Shown piece by piece: positions 9,377 to 16,866 of a stretch of 64,000 bases of DNA. How positions within the stretch are numbered: the stretch's first letter is position 1; each line of letters starts with the position of its first letter. The notes below the pieces were generated by a model, which saw only the letters and a program-made list of their open reading frames with translations, ran no database searches and was not told the DNA's origin. The stretch comes from Roseburia sp. (GTDB taxonomy: Bacteria; Bacillota; Clostridia; Lachnospirales; Lachnospiraceae). Both the position numbers and the translations under genes were made by a program. The stretch spans positions 1-64,000 of the forward strand of contig JAMPFA010000002.1 of the NCBI GenBank assembly GCA_023664725.1, written 5' to 3'.

Positions 9377-10429
9377 ATGAAAAAGGATAAAGCATACTAT
9401 GAGAAAGTAAATATTGAAAATGAACTGAGACTCAGGGAACATCTGCGCACACTGCCCCACTTTTGCCGGGACTTTTTTATCGGAATAGAGCCCACCACGT
9501 CTTCCCGGACAAGAATCGCCTATGCCTATGACCTGGGTATTTTCTTTCAATACATGCATGAAAACAATCCTGTCTGCCAGAAAATGGAGATCGCAGAGTT
9601 TCCTGTCACCCTTTTAGATGAAATTAAAGCTCAGGATATTGAAGAGTACTTAAACTGGTTAAAGTACTATGTGAAAGATGATATGGAACACACAAACAAT
9701 GAGCAGGGAATCTCCAGAAAGCTGGCAAGCCTTAGAAGCTTTTATAACTTCTTTTTCCGCACAGAACGGATTGCCAGCAATCCTGCGGAGCTTGTAAAAA
9801 TGCCGAAACTTCATGAAAAAACTATTGTCCGGCTGGATGTGGATGAGGTGGCTATCCTTTTGGATGAAGTGGAATCCGGCGAGAATTTGACGGAACGCCA
9901 GAAAGCTTACCACGCTCAGACAAAAAAGCGGGATCTGGCACTGCTCACCCTGCTTCTCGGCACAGGAATTCGTGTGTCAGAGTGTGTGGGGCTGGATTTA
10001 ACAGATATTGATTTTAATAATAATGGTTTGAAAGTCCACCGAAAAGGCGGATATGAATCTATCGTGTATTTTGGTGACGAGGTGGCGGAAGCCCTGATGG
10101 ATTATATGGCGGAACGTGAGAAAATAATTCCTATGGAGGGAAGCGCTAATGCTCTCTTTTTATCCATGCAGAAAAAAAGGATCAGTGTGCGTTCCGTAGA
10201 AAATCTGGTTAAAAAATACTCTCAGCTTGTGACGACTTTAAAAAACATAACCCCTCACAAGCTGAGAAGTACATATGGCACCACCCTTTATCAGGAAACA
10301 GGTGACATATACCTGGTGGCAGATGTCTTAGGACATAAGGATGTCAATACTACCCGGAAACATTATGCCGCTCAGGCAGATGAACGCCGCAGACAGGCAG
10401 CGAAAGTAGTCCGTTTACGGGACAGATGA
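9377..10429 (+). CDS. XerC/XerD-like tyrosine recombinase
   Basis: A 350-residue site-specific recombinase. Residues about 20-135 form the SAM-like core-binding domain and about 150-340 the catalytic domain. All catalytic residues are visible: Arg199 (GTGIRVSE), Lys223 (HRKGG), His294 and Arg297 (HKLRS), His320 (LGHKD) and Tyr330 (TTRKHYA). It lies in a housekeeping cluster and not next to phage or integrative-element genes, so a chromosome-dimer resolution role is more likely than mobile-element integration. I did not see a dif-like site near it. Its 3' end overlaps the convergent plsC by 15 bp. Confidence 0.85.
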   Translation: MKKDKAYYEKVNIENELRLREHLRTLPHFCRDFFIGIEPTTSSRTRIAYAYDLGIFFQYMHENNPVCQKMEIAEFPVTLLDEIKAQDIEEYLNWLKYYVKDDMEHTNNEQGISRKLASLRSFYNFFFRTERIASNPAELVKMPKLHEKTIVRLDVDEVAILLDEVESGENLTERQKAYHAQTKKRDLALLTLLLGTGIRVSECVGLDLTDIDFNNNGLKVHRKGGYESIVYFGDEVAEALMDYMAEREKIIPMEGSANALFLSMQKKRISVRSVENLVKKYSQLVTTLKNITPHKLRSTYGTTLYQETGDIYLVADVLGHKDVNTTRKHYAAQADERRRQAAKVVRLRDR

Positions 10430-11143
10430 TGCAGTGTTTGCCGTAATGACTTCCTGAATCTGCTTTTCTACCAGCAAGGCAACCTCTGAAGTCTTCATAT
10501 CTTTGTACTCTTCATAATAGAGAGGTTTCAAGTAATGCACCTGCGTGGTAATTTTCTGGAAAGTAAAGCTGTTAAATACTTTATAGGAATCAATCAATGC
10601 AACTGGGACAATAGGAGCTTTCGCCTTGTAAGCAGATTTGAAGCTGCCAGCCTTAAAGGCAGTCACCTTGTTCTGGTTGTTAAATTCATAGCCTCCCTCA
10701 GGAAAGAGAATATAACGTTTTCCCTGGGCCACATCTGCGGCTACTTCATTGATAATTTCTAACGCCTGCCTCACATTGTCTTTCTCTAAACGTTTTCCCT
10801 GCAAAAGATCGATAAATTCCTTTACAAGGATCGTATTGCTCTTTTTCTTGTCCATCACAATGGAACAGGGCTGTTTGTGGGTATGGATAATCCCCAGGGC
10901 ATCATATTTGCCCTGATGGTTGGGGTACATAATATAGCCGCCCTCCTGGGGCAGATTTTCTGTTCCAAAAGCCTTTGTATGGATTTTCCCAGAGCATTTC
11001 ATCAACCGTACCACATGACGGCATAAATTGTACCGTTCCTCCTCGGAATACCTCTCAGGATGCATGGATTCCTTTCGCATCTTGGGTATGATATAAGGCG
11101 CCCGAAATAAATTCATAATAATGACAAAAATAAATCTCAACAT
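10415..11143 (-). CDS. plsC: 1-acyl-sn-glycerol-3-phosphate acyltransferase
   Basis: A 242-residue membrane-associated acyltransferase. The HX4D-type motif reads NHQGKYDALG and the second conserved block FPEGGYEF, both typical of PlsC/AGPAT enzymes that make phosphatidic acid from lysophosphatidic acid. A hydrophobic N-terminal segment (LRFIFVIIMNLF) anchors it. The ATG at 11143 is chosen because AAGGAG lies 9 bases upstream; the longer frame starting at 11164 would place that RBS inside the gene. It is convergent with the recombinase gene. Confidence 0.9.
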   Translation of the reverse strand: MLRFIFVIIMNLFRAPYIIPKMRKESMHPERYSEEERYNLCRHVVRLMKCSGKIHTKAFGTENLPQEGGYIMYPNHQGKYDALGIIHTHKQPCSIVMDKKKSNTILVKEFIDLLQGKRLEKDNVRQALEIINEVAADVAQGKRYILFPEGGYEFNNQNKVTAFKAGSFKSAYKAKAPIVPVALIDSYKVFNSFTFQKITTQVHYLKPLYYEEYKDMKTSEVALLVEKQIQEVITANTASSVP

Positions 11144-11275
11144 GGTTAAACACTCCTTAAACACTCATATTATATCCTGTTTTAACGTAAAAAACAAGAA
11201 ATATGTGTCTAATGAATGTGGTAGTACAAAAATAAGAAATTGTTCTCTGATATGCCCCAAAAATCTATATATTCT

Positions 11276-11599
11276 CTACAAGACATCGTCAGAATAATAG
11301 GGAATGGTCAGGTATTCTCCCGCATGGATCTCATCTCCTGCCAGATGGTTCAGACATTTCACTTCACCTATGTACTCACTGATATCTGCATACTCTGGCG
11401 TGATATACTGACTGGCAATATCCCACAGTGTGTCACCCTTCTCCACAACAATACTTGTGTAGTATTTGTAGCCGGAAGGAATCTCTTTTGCCTTGGCAGA
11501 CATGGTAAAAATACTGCTTGCCACTAGAATCATTGTAATAACAGCCATCACTAATGCCAAAAATACAAATTTCCTCTCTACGAAATAGTTTTCTCTCAT
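11276..11599 (-). CDS. yneA: YneA-like LysM cell-division suppressor
   Basis: A 107-residue protein with one N-terminal membrane segment (about residues 9-30, FVFLALVMAVITMILVA) and an extracellular LysM domain (about 50-100, VVEKGDTLWDIASQY). In Bacillus, YneA is the SOS-induced inhibitor of division encoded divergently from lexA, and the same arrangement is seen here. The start at 11599 has GGGAGG upstream. Its promoter carries a LexA box between -35 and -10, so induction by DNA damage is well supported. The assignment rests on architecture and location, since YneA sequences diverge quickly. Confidence 0.82.
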   Translation of the reverse strand: MRENYFVERKFVFLALVMAVITMILVASSIFTMSAKAKEIPSGYKYYTSIVVEKGDTLWDIASQYITPEYADISEYIGEVKCLNHLAGDEIHAGEYLTIPYYSDDVL

Positions 11600-11632
11600 A
11601 ATAAGCCGCCTCCCATATACAATCGTATGTTC

Positions 11633-11716
11633 CGAACATCTGTTTGAAATTATTATATTACTCGAACAGAAGTTTGTCAATAAGATTTCCGAACAAATTT
11701 TCGGAATATCTGTTTG
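11633..11716. promoter_or_regulatory. Cluster of four LexA (SOS) boxes between yneA and lexA
   Basis: Sites: CGAACATCTGTTTG (11633-11646), CGAACAGAAGTTTG (11663-11676), CGAACAAATTTTCG (11690-11703) and GGAATATCTGTTTG (11703-11716). The first two fit the Gram-positive CGAACNNNNGTTYG pattern best; the last two are degenerate. They cover the promoters in both directions. Confidence 0.85.
11652..11680 (-). promoter_or_regulatory. yneA promoter
   Basis: On the minus strand, TTGACA (11675-11680) and TATAAT (11652-11657) are both perfect and 17 bp apart. The second LexA box fills the spacer, so LexA binding would block polymerase directly. Confidence 0.85.
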
Positions 11717-11742
11717 CTTTTTCTTATGGGATATGTTATGAT
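11714..11742 (+). promoter_or_regulatory. lexA promoter
   Basis: TTGCTT (11714-11719) and TATGAT (11737-11742) have a 17-bp spacer. The fourth, weaker LexA box overlaps the -35, in keeping with autoregulation. Confidence 0.7.
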
Positions 11743-11789
11743 AAACATAAATTAATCCACGGGAAAATCCACAGGAAGGGAGACTTTAC

Positions 11790-12407
11790 ATGTCATACGG
11801 AAAGATCAGCCAGAAACAGAAAGAGATTTTAGAATATATTAAGCAGGAAATTTTAAACAAAGGCTATCCACCTGCCGTGCGGGAAATCTGTGAGGCAGTT
11901 CATTTAAAATCCACTTCTTCTGTTCACTCACATTTGGAGACGTTGGAGAAAAACGGATACATCCGCAGGGATCCTACAAAGCCCAGGGCAATTGAGATCA
12001 TAGACGACACATTTAACCTGACGAGACGTGAGGTGGTAAATGTTCCTATGGTGGGGAGGGTTGCCGCAGGGGAGCCTATCCTTGCCACAGAAAATATTGA
12101 AAATTATTTTCCTATCCCGGCGGAATTTATGCCAAATGAAGAGACGTTTATGTTGAAAGTTAAGGGCGAGAGCATGATAAATGCCGGTATCTTTGACGGG
12201 GACAATATTTTGGTAAAGCGGCAGTCTACCGCTTCTAACGGCGATATGGTAGTTGCGTTGGTGGATGATTCCGCCACGGTTAAGACATATTACAAAGAGG
12301 ACGGCCATTATCGTCTCCAGCCGGAAAATGATACGATGGATCCGATCATCGTGGAACAGGTAGATATTTTGGGGAAAGTGTTTGGAGTGTTCCGGTTTTT
12401 TAAATGA
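11790..12407 (+). CDS. lexA: LexA repressor, SOS response
   Basis: A 205-residue protein with an N-terminal winged helix (about 1-70, SQKQKEILEYIKQE) and a C-terminal S24 self-cleavage domain. The cleavage site is Ala93-Gly94 in RVAAGEP. The catalytic dyad is Ser128 (KGESM) and Lys165 (DSATVK). It represses DNA-damage genes until RecA filaments stimulate self-cleavage. The RBS is GGAAGGGAG upstream of the ATG at 11790. It is divergent from yneA and shares a region of four LexA boxes with it. Confidence 0.97.
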   Translation: MSYGKISQKQKEILEYIKQEILNKGYPPAVREICEAVHLKSTSSVHSHLETLEKNGYIRRDPTKPRAIEIIDDTFNLTRREVVNVPMVGRVAAGEPILATENIENYFPIPAEFMPNEETFMLKVKGESMINAGIFDGDNILVKRQSTASNGDMVVALVDDSATVKTYYKEDGHYRLQPENDTMDPIIVEQVDILGKVFGVFRFFK

Positions 12408-12412
12408 AATAG

Positions 12413-12455
12413 AAATACCCGGCAGATCTGTCTCATTGCAGATTGTCGGGTATTT
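12413..12455. terminator. Bidirectional terminator between lexA and rsfS
   Basis: AAATACCCGGCAGATCTG (12413-12430) pairs with CAGATTGTCGGGTATTT (12439-12455), a 17-bp stem with one mismatch and one bulge, closed by an 8-nt loop. A-rich and T-rich flanks serve both converging transcripts. Confidence 0.8.
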
Positions 12456-12493
12456 AGAAATGTAATGTTCAATAGTTCTGATCTGTACTGTTT

Positions 12494-12841
12494 TTACAGC
12501 TCTTCCGGTTCGATCAGAACGCCGTCTCTCCATATTCTTTCCAGATCATAAAACAGTCTGTCCTCTTTGGAAAAAATATGCACGATGATATCGCCGTAAT
12601 CCATTAAAATCCAGGTAGAATGGGCATTTCCCTCCACCTGTCTCACATGGACTCCCGCCTTGTAAAAGGCTTCATCCACAGCCTCCTGCATTGCCTGAAG
12701 CTGATTTTGATTTTCTCCGTCTGCCAGAACAAAGTAATCGGCAATCACAGAGATTTCCTGAATGTCAATCACTTTCACATCACCAGCTTTCTTTTCTGCC
12801 AGTGCGTTGCATGCCAGTTTTGCAAGTTCTCTCGAATTCAT
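12494..12841 (-). CDS. rsfS: Ribosomal silencing factor RsfS
   Basis: A 115-residue member of the RsfS/Iojap family, with IADYFVLADGENQNQLQAM and the C-terminal DYGDIIVHIFSKEDRLFYDLE. It binds uL14 on the 50S subunit and blocks joining of subunits in starvation. It is the last gene of the rplU-to-rsfS run, 13 bp after yqeK, which is the standard Firmicute order. Confidence 0.96.
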   Translation of the reverse strand: MNSRELAKLACNALAEKKAGDVKVIDIQEISVIADYFVLADGENQNQLQAMQEAVDEAFYKAGVHVRQVEGNAHSTWILMDYGDIIVHIFSKEDRLFYDLERIWRDGVLIEPEEL

Positions 12842-12854
12842 ATAATTTTCCTCT

Positions 12855-13433
12855 CTATTTTTCTAACAATTTCTGATAATATTCATATGTTTCCTGAGTT
12901 TTTTTGTCAATGGAACCTTTTTTCTGGTTCAGATAATGCAGCGTATCATACAAAATCTTAAGGACCGCCCGGTCTAAATCTTCAAAGGCCATTTTTCGGA
13001 TTTCCGCAAGGTTCGGGGCTTTGTCCCGGTGAGGCTCAATATAGTCCGAAACAAATATGATTTTATCCAAAAGGTTCATGTCTGCTTCTCCTGTGGTGTG
13101 AACCGAAATGGCATGCAGGATATCAGAGTCTTCTATGCCATATTCTGACTGTGCCAGAAAAGCCCCAAGTTTGGCATGAAGCAAAAAAGGGTTCTCTTTT
13201 TCTACATCTGATATATCAAGATGATGCTTTTCACATAGTTTTACCTTCTGGTGGTTTGGTATGCATTTGGCGCAGTCGTGCAAAAGTCCGGCAAGCATTG
13301 CCTGGTCCATATCGGCTCCATGTGCCATTGCAAGGCAAGAGGCCGTATACATCACCCCAAGGGTATGCTGGTAACGGTCCTTATCCAATTCCTTTTTCAA
13401 GATATGTTTGATCTTTTGAAGTTTCTCTGTCAT
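12855..13433 (-). CDS. yqeK: YqeK-family HD-domain bis(5'-nucleosyl)-tetraphosphatase (symmetrical)
   Basis: A 192-residue HD-superfamily phosphohydrolase. Metal-binding residues are visible as His23 (YQHTLGV) and His52-Asp53 (LLHDCAK). Members of this family split Ap4A into two ADP and are fused or adjacent to NadD in many Firmicutes. The start codon overlaps the nadD stop by 4 bases (ATGA), so translation is coupled. Confidence 0.93.
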   Translation of the reverse strand: MTEKLQKIKHILKKELDKDRYQHTLGVMYTASCLAMAHGADMDQAMLAGLLHDCAKCIPNHQKVKLCEKHHLDISDVEKENPFLLHAKLGAFLAQSEYGIEDSDILHAISVHTTGEADMNLLDKIIFVSDYIEPHRDKAPNLAEIRKMAFEDLDRAVLKILYDTLHYLNQKKGSIDKKTQETYEYYQKLLEK

Positions 13434-14059
13434 AAACGCTCCCCCGCATATATTTTTTCCTTGTAAATAAACTGCAGCACCTCATCTGGAACCAGATAGC
13501 GGACGGAATACTGTTTTTCCAGCCTTTCCCTGATACTGTGGGAGGATACGGAAAAATTCGGGGAGTGGAGCATAAAAATTTCAGCGTGGAAGATCTCTCT
13601 GATTTCCTCCATTGCCTCCCGCATTTCCTGCCCGATCATCTCATCCCGCACCGCCGCAAGGATTACTGCCTGACTACAGATCCTGGCAGGCTCCCGCCAG
13701 GATTTAAACTCTTTCAGGGAATCTCCCCCCATAATAAAGTATAGTTTTGCATCCGGGTACTGCTCCGACAATCTCTGCAGGGTGAGATATGTGTAATTGG
13801 TTTCACTGTTTTTTATCTCTATATCGCTAAAAACAAACTTTTCATTGGAGGCAATGGCCAATTTTACCATCTCACAGCGAATTTCAGGCTCTGTCACAAG
13901 TTCTGTCTGCTTGTGGGGAGATTTCCCCGTGGGAACAAACAGTACTTTGTCCAGTTTAAACTCGTCCGCCGCACTCTGGGCGATCAGGAGATGCCCGTAA
14001 TGGATGGGGTCAAATGTTCCTCCCATAATTCCGATTTTCTTCTGTTTTGTCCTGTCCAT
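13430..14059 (-). CDS. nadD: Nicotinate-nucleotide adenylyltransferase
   Basis: A 209-residue nucleotidyltransferase that makes deamido-NAD from nicotinate mononucleotide and ATP. It has the N-terminal GGTFDPIHYGHL with the HxGH-type signature and the C-terminal SSHSIRERL (the ISSTxxR-like phosphate-binding motif). RBS GGAGG precedes the ATG at 14059. It forms a coupled pair with yqeK. Confidence 0.96.
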   Translation of the reverse strand: MDRTKQKKIGIMGGTFDPIHYGHLLIAQSAADEFKLDKVLFVPTGKSPHKQTELVTEPEIRCEMVKLAIASNEKFVFSDIEIKNSETNYTYLTLQRLSEQYPDAKLYFIMGGDSLKEFKSWREPARICSQAVILAAVRDEMIGQEMREAMEEIREIFHAEIFMLHSPNFSVSSHSIRERLEKQYSVRYLVPDEVLQFIYKEKIYAGERL

Positions 14060-14113
14060 AAAACTGCCTCCGTAAAAGGTTAAGGTTATAACGAAGCTGT
14101 ATCGAAACGCTGC

Positions 14114-14410
14114 TCAAGATTTTGGCAATAGGATCACAGGTTTTTTCTTAGAAACCCGAAATAACACAATTTTTTTTCCAATCACCTGAACTACCTGGGA
14201 GTGGGTGCGCTCCGCAATCACCTCTGCGATTTCTTTTGGATCGTCTGCACAGTTTTTCAGCACAGAAATTTTTATTAATTCCCGCTTTTCTAAAGCCGCA
14301 TCAACCGCCTCGATAATCTCTGATGTAAGGGAAGATTTACCAATCTGAAAGATGGGCGTGATATTGCTTGCCATCTTCATCAGATAGGCCCTCTGCTTGC
14401 TGTTTAACAT
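14114..14410 (-). CDS. yhbY: YhbY-family RNA-binding (CRM domain) protein
   Basis: A 98-residue single-domain CRM protein (LNSKQRAYLMKMASN at the N terminus, then the GKSSLT loop in place of the usual GKxGxT). The family binds pre-50S particles and probably helps ribosome assembly. The ATG at 14410 has AAGGAG seven bases upstream. The frame also extends back to 14488, but that part overlaps the 3' end of obgE. The gene lies 16 bp after obgE. Confidence 0.93.
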   Translation of the reverse strand: MLNSKQRAYLMKMASNITPIFQIGKSSLTSEIIEAVDAALEKRELIKISVLKNCADDPKEIAEVIAERTHSQVVQVIGKKIVLFRVSKKKPVILLPKS

Positions 14411-14426
14411 CTGTTTTCTCCTTCTG

Positions 14427-15710
14427 TTACTTATAATAGTCAAAGGCATGACCGTACATCCGCACGGTGTCACCATCCACAATTCCAAGCTGCTCTAGTT
14501 CATCCAAAATTCCCTGCTCCTTCAAAAATTTCTGGAAAAACAGAAATCCTTTTTCAGAATCGATATTGGTGTAGCCCAGCATTTTTTCAATCTTTGGCCC
14601 TTCCACTACGAAAGTGCCGTCCTCTGCTTTTTCCACAGTGTATGGTTCATCTTTTATGATATATAATGCAGGATCAAATTCCGGTTCATATATAATAGGT
14701 TCATCGTCCATGTCTGCAAGCACGGTACTTACATGGAAGATAAGCTCCTTTAACCCCTTGCCGCTTACCGCAGAAATGGGGAATACTTTCATGCCTTCCG
14801 GTTCAAATTCCTCTTTTAACTTGGCAATCCTGTCATTTTCCCCGTCATAGATGGCATCAATTTTATTGGCTGCGATCACCTGAGGCTTTTTTAAAAGCAT
14901 TGGATTATAAGCTTCCAGTTCCCGGTTGATGGCATGGATATCTTCTATTGGATCTCTGCCTTCCACCGAGGCTGCATCCACCATATGGATCATTATTTTT
15001 GTGCGCTCGATATGCCGTAAAAATTCGTGTCCAAGGCCTGCCCCTGCGGATGCGCCCTCAATAAGCCCCGGAATGTCCGCAATGACAAAACCTTTGCCGT
15101 TCTCTAAGTCCACCACACCAAGGTTTGGCTGTAAGGTGGTGAAATGGTAATTGGCAATTTTCGGCTGTGCCTTTGTGACACGGGATAACAGAGTGGATTT
15201 TCCCACGTTTGGAAAGCCCACAAGACCGACATCTGCAATAACTTTAAGTTCCAGAAGAACTTCTATCTCAATGGCATCCTGCCCGGGTTTTGCGTACTTT
15301 GGCGCCTGCATGGTGGGGGTGGCAAAGTGCTGATTGCCAAGACCGCCCCTGCCTCCTTTTAAGATGACCTGTCTTCTGTTTTCCCCGGACATATCCGCAA
15401 TGACTTTTCCGGAATCGGCATCTTTGATTACTGTCCCTTCCGGAACCTTTAAGATCAAGTCCTCTCCGTTTTTTCCGTGGCAGTTACGCTTTCCACCTTC
15501 CTCTCCGTTTCCAGCGGCAAACTTGTGTTTGTAACGGTAGTCGCTCAAGGTGTTCCTCCCGTCATCTACCTGGAAGATAATATCCCCTCCTCTACCGCCG
15601 TCTCCGCCGTCAGGCCCGCCATTTGGCACATATTTTTCCCGGCGGAAGCTCACATGACCGTTTCCGCCTTTCCCTGATTTTATGATAATTTTTGCTCTGT
15701 CAGCAAACAT
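14427..15710 (-). CDS. obgE: Obg-family GTPase ObgE/CgtA
   Basis: A 427-residue GTPase with three parts. The glycine-rich Obg fold is about 1-158 (GKGGNGHVSFRREKYVPNGG). The G domain is about 160-330 and has GFPNVGKSTLL, DIPGLIEGA and NKID. The C-terminal OCT domain (about 350-427) is the Firmicute type. It takes part in late 50S assembly and the stringent response. The gene is separated from rpmA by a hairpin, so its level can differ from that of the ribosomal proteins. Confidence 0.97.
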   Translation of the reverse strand: MFADRAKIIIKSGKGGNGHVSFRREKYVPNGGPDGGDGGRGGDIIFQVDDGRNTLSDYRYKHKFAAGNGEEGGKRNCHGKNGEDLILKVPEGTVIKDADSGKVIADMSGENRRQVILKGGRGGLGNQHFATPTMQAPKYAKPGQDAIEIEVLLELKVIADVGLVGFPNVGKSTLLSRVTKAQPKIANYHFTTLQPNLGVVDLENGKGFVIADIPGLIEGASAGAGLGHEFLRHIERTKIMIHMVDAASVEGRDPIEDIHAINRELEAYNPMLLKKPQVIAANKIDAIYDGENDRIAKLKEEFEPEGMKVFPISAVSGKGLKELIFHVSTVLADMDDEPIIYEPEFDPALYIIKDEPYTVEKAEDGTFVVEGPKIEKMLGYTNIDSEKGFLFFQKFLKEQGILDELEQLGIVDGDTVRMYGHAFDYYK

Positions 15711-15736
15711 ATTTTCTCTCCTGATAATCTGTGATA

Positions 15737-15769
15737 GAAAAATAGACCTGGCATAGAGCCGGGTCTATT
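15737..15769 (-). terminator. Attenuator-like terminator between rpmA and obgE
   Basis: On the minus strand, AATAGACCCGGC pairs with GCCAGGTCTATT (15741-15769) and is followed by a run of U. It lies within the operon, so it should cut transcription partly and let some polymerase continue into obgE. Confidence 0.7.
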
Positions 15770-15779
15770 CTTGTGCTTC

Positions 15780-16070
15780 TTATTCGTTGCTGGCTACTGG
15801 ATAAACGGAAGCCTGTTTCTTGTCTCTTCCTTTTCTCTCAAATCTCAATACACCGTCGACTTTCGCAAATAAAGTATCATCTCCGCCGATACCTACATTT
15901 GTACCTGGATGAATCTTTGTTCCACGCTGTCTGTATAAAATATTGCCAGCTTTCACGAACTGTCCGTCTGCTCTCTTTGCCCCTAATCTCTTGGATTCGG
16001 AATCACGGCCGTTCTTTGTAGAACCAACTCCCTTTTTGTGAGCAAAAAACTGAAGGTTCATGTTCAACAT
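15780..16070 (-). CDS. rpmA: 50S ribosomal protein bL27 (with cleavable N-terminal extension)
   Basis: A 96-residue bL27. The N terminus [20 protein letters not shown] contains the Firmicute NLQFFA-H site, where the leader is removed by the Prp protease so that the mature protein can reach the peptidyl-transferase centre. The Prp gene is directly upstream, and its last codons contain the AAGGAGG RBS of rpmA. The ATG at 16070 is chosen over the internal ATG at 16061 by RBS distance. Confidence 0.97.
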   Translation of the reverse strand: MLNMNLQFFAHKKGVGSTKNGRDSESKRLGAKRADGQFVKAGNILYRQRGTKIHPGTNVGIGGDDTLFAKVDGVLRFERKGRDKKQASVYPVASNE

Positions 16071-16074
16071 AATC

Positions 16075-16401
16075 TTACACCTCCTTGAAGTTTAAAGTGA
16101 TATACTCCTGATAGTTGTCTTGTATTCCCTGTAAGCCCAAAACCAATGACTTCATCAAAAGCTCTGCCCCGCCATCTACAGGCGTCTCCAAAAGCATTTC
16201 CAAGTATCCGGTTTCCTCATCAGATTCCACGGAAAATCTGGCATCGGTAAAAGATGAGATGGAGTTTATGGTATTGATGGTCAGCACGGAAATAGCTGAA
16301 CACACAATATCTTCCCCTGCCCTTGCATACCCTGCATGTCCGCTGCAAGAAAAGCCCCGATAAGTATCATTGGGATCCTGAAAAATTGTTATAACGGTCA
16401 T
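16075..16401 (-). CDS. prp: Ribosomal-processing cysteine protease Prp
   Basis: A 108-residue member of the YsxB/Prp family. It has the catalytic His22 (CSGHAGYA) and Cys34 (EDIVCSAIS) in the usual spacing. In Staphylococcus aureus, Prp cuts the N-terminal extension of bL27, and that extension is present in the adjacent rpmA. It sits between rplU and rpmA as in most Firmicutes. Confidence 0.95.
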   Translation of the reverse strand: MTVITIFQDPNDTYRGFSCSGHAGYARAGEDIVCSAISVLTINTINSISSFTDARFSVESDEETGYLEMLLETPVDGGAELLMKSLVLGLQGIQDNYQEYITLNFKEV

Positions 16402-16415
16402 AACAATCCCCAGAA

Positions 16416-16721
16416 TTATCCGTTAATCTTTTCGATTTTTACCTGAGTAAAGGCCTGTCTGTGACCCTGCTTTTTGTGATAGCCGGTTTTTCTCTTATAC
16501 TTGTAAACGATTACTTTTTTGCCTCTGCCCTCTTTTACCACAGAAGCCTCTACAGAAGCGTTTGCCACGTCTGCTCCCACTTTTAATCCATTGTCAGACA
16601 CTGCAATCACCTGATCAAAAGTAACTTTCTCACCAGCTTCCACACCCAATTTCTCAATGGTAATGATATCGCCTTCGGATACTTTGTACTGTTTACCACC
16701 TGTTGCTATAACTGCGTACAT
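16416..16721 (-). CDS. rplU: 50S ribosomal protein bL21
   Basis: A 101-residue bL21, starting [18 protein letters not shown] and ending with the RNA-binding [20 protein letters not shown]. The ATG at 16721 has AGGAGGT seven bases upstream. The frame can be read back to 16802, but that part is the leader RNA. It is the first gene of the bL21-Prp-bL27 unit, with its own strong promoter. Confidence 0.97.
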   Translation of the reverse strand: MYAVIATGGKQYKVSEGDIITIEKLGVEAGEKVTFDQVIAVSDNGLKVGADVANASVEASVVKEGRGKKVIVYKYKRKTGYHKKQGHRQAFTQVKIEKING

Positions 16722-16798
16722 ATGGCACCTCCTATTATCATTACTCGCCAGTTTCGGTACTGAAAAATACAGATTTAAGACCTCGCTGTGCGGCATAC
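16722..16798 (-). ncRNA. Probable L21 leader RNA
   Basis: The stretch between the promoter and rplU (about 77 nt) reads GAGTATGCCGCACAGCGAGG near its 5' end, then a small TTTTTCAGTACCGAAACTGG stem region, then AATGATAATAGGAGG. The position and these blocks resemble the Firmicute L21 leader, thought to act in autogenous control. I could not run a covariance search. Confidence 0.55.
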
Positions 16799-16804
16799 TC
16801 ATAT

Positions 16805-16833
16805 ATAATACAGGATGGAAGGGGATTTGTCAA
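16805..16833 (-). promoter_or_regulatory. rplU promoter
   Basis: On the minus strand, TTGACA (16828-16833) and TATTAT (16805-16810) are 17 bp apart, just after the RNase G gene. This gives the ribosomal genes independent expression. Confidence 0.85.
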
Positions 16834-16866
16834 GGATTATTTTGATTCTTTAATAAGCCTCTCCCC

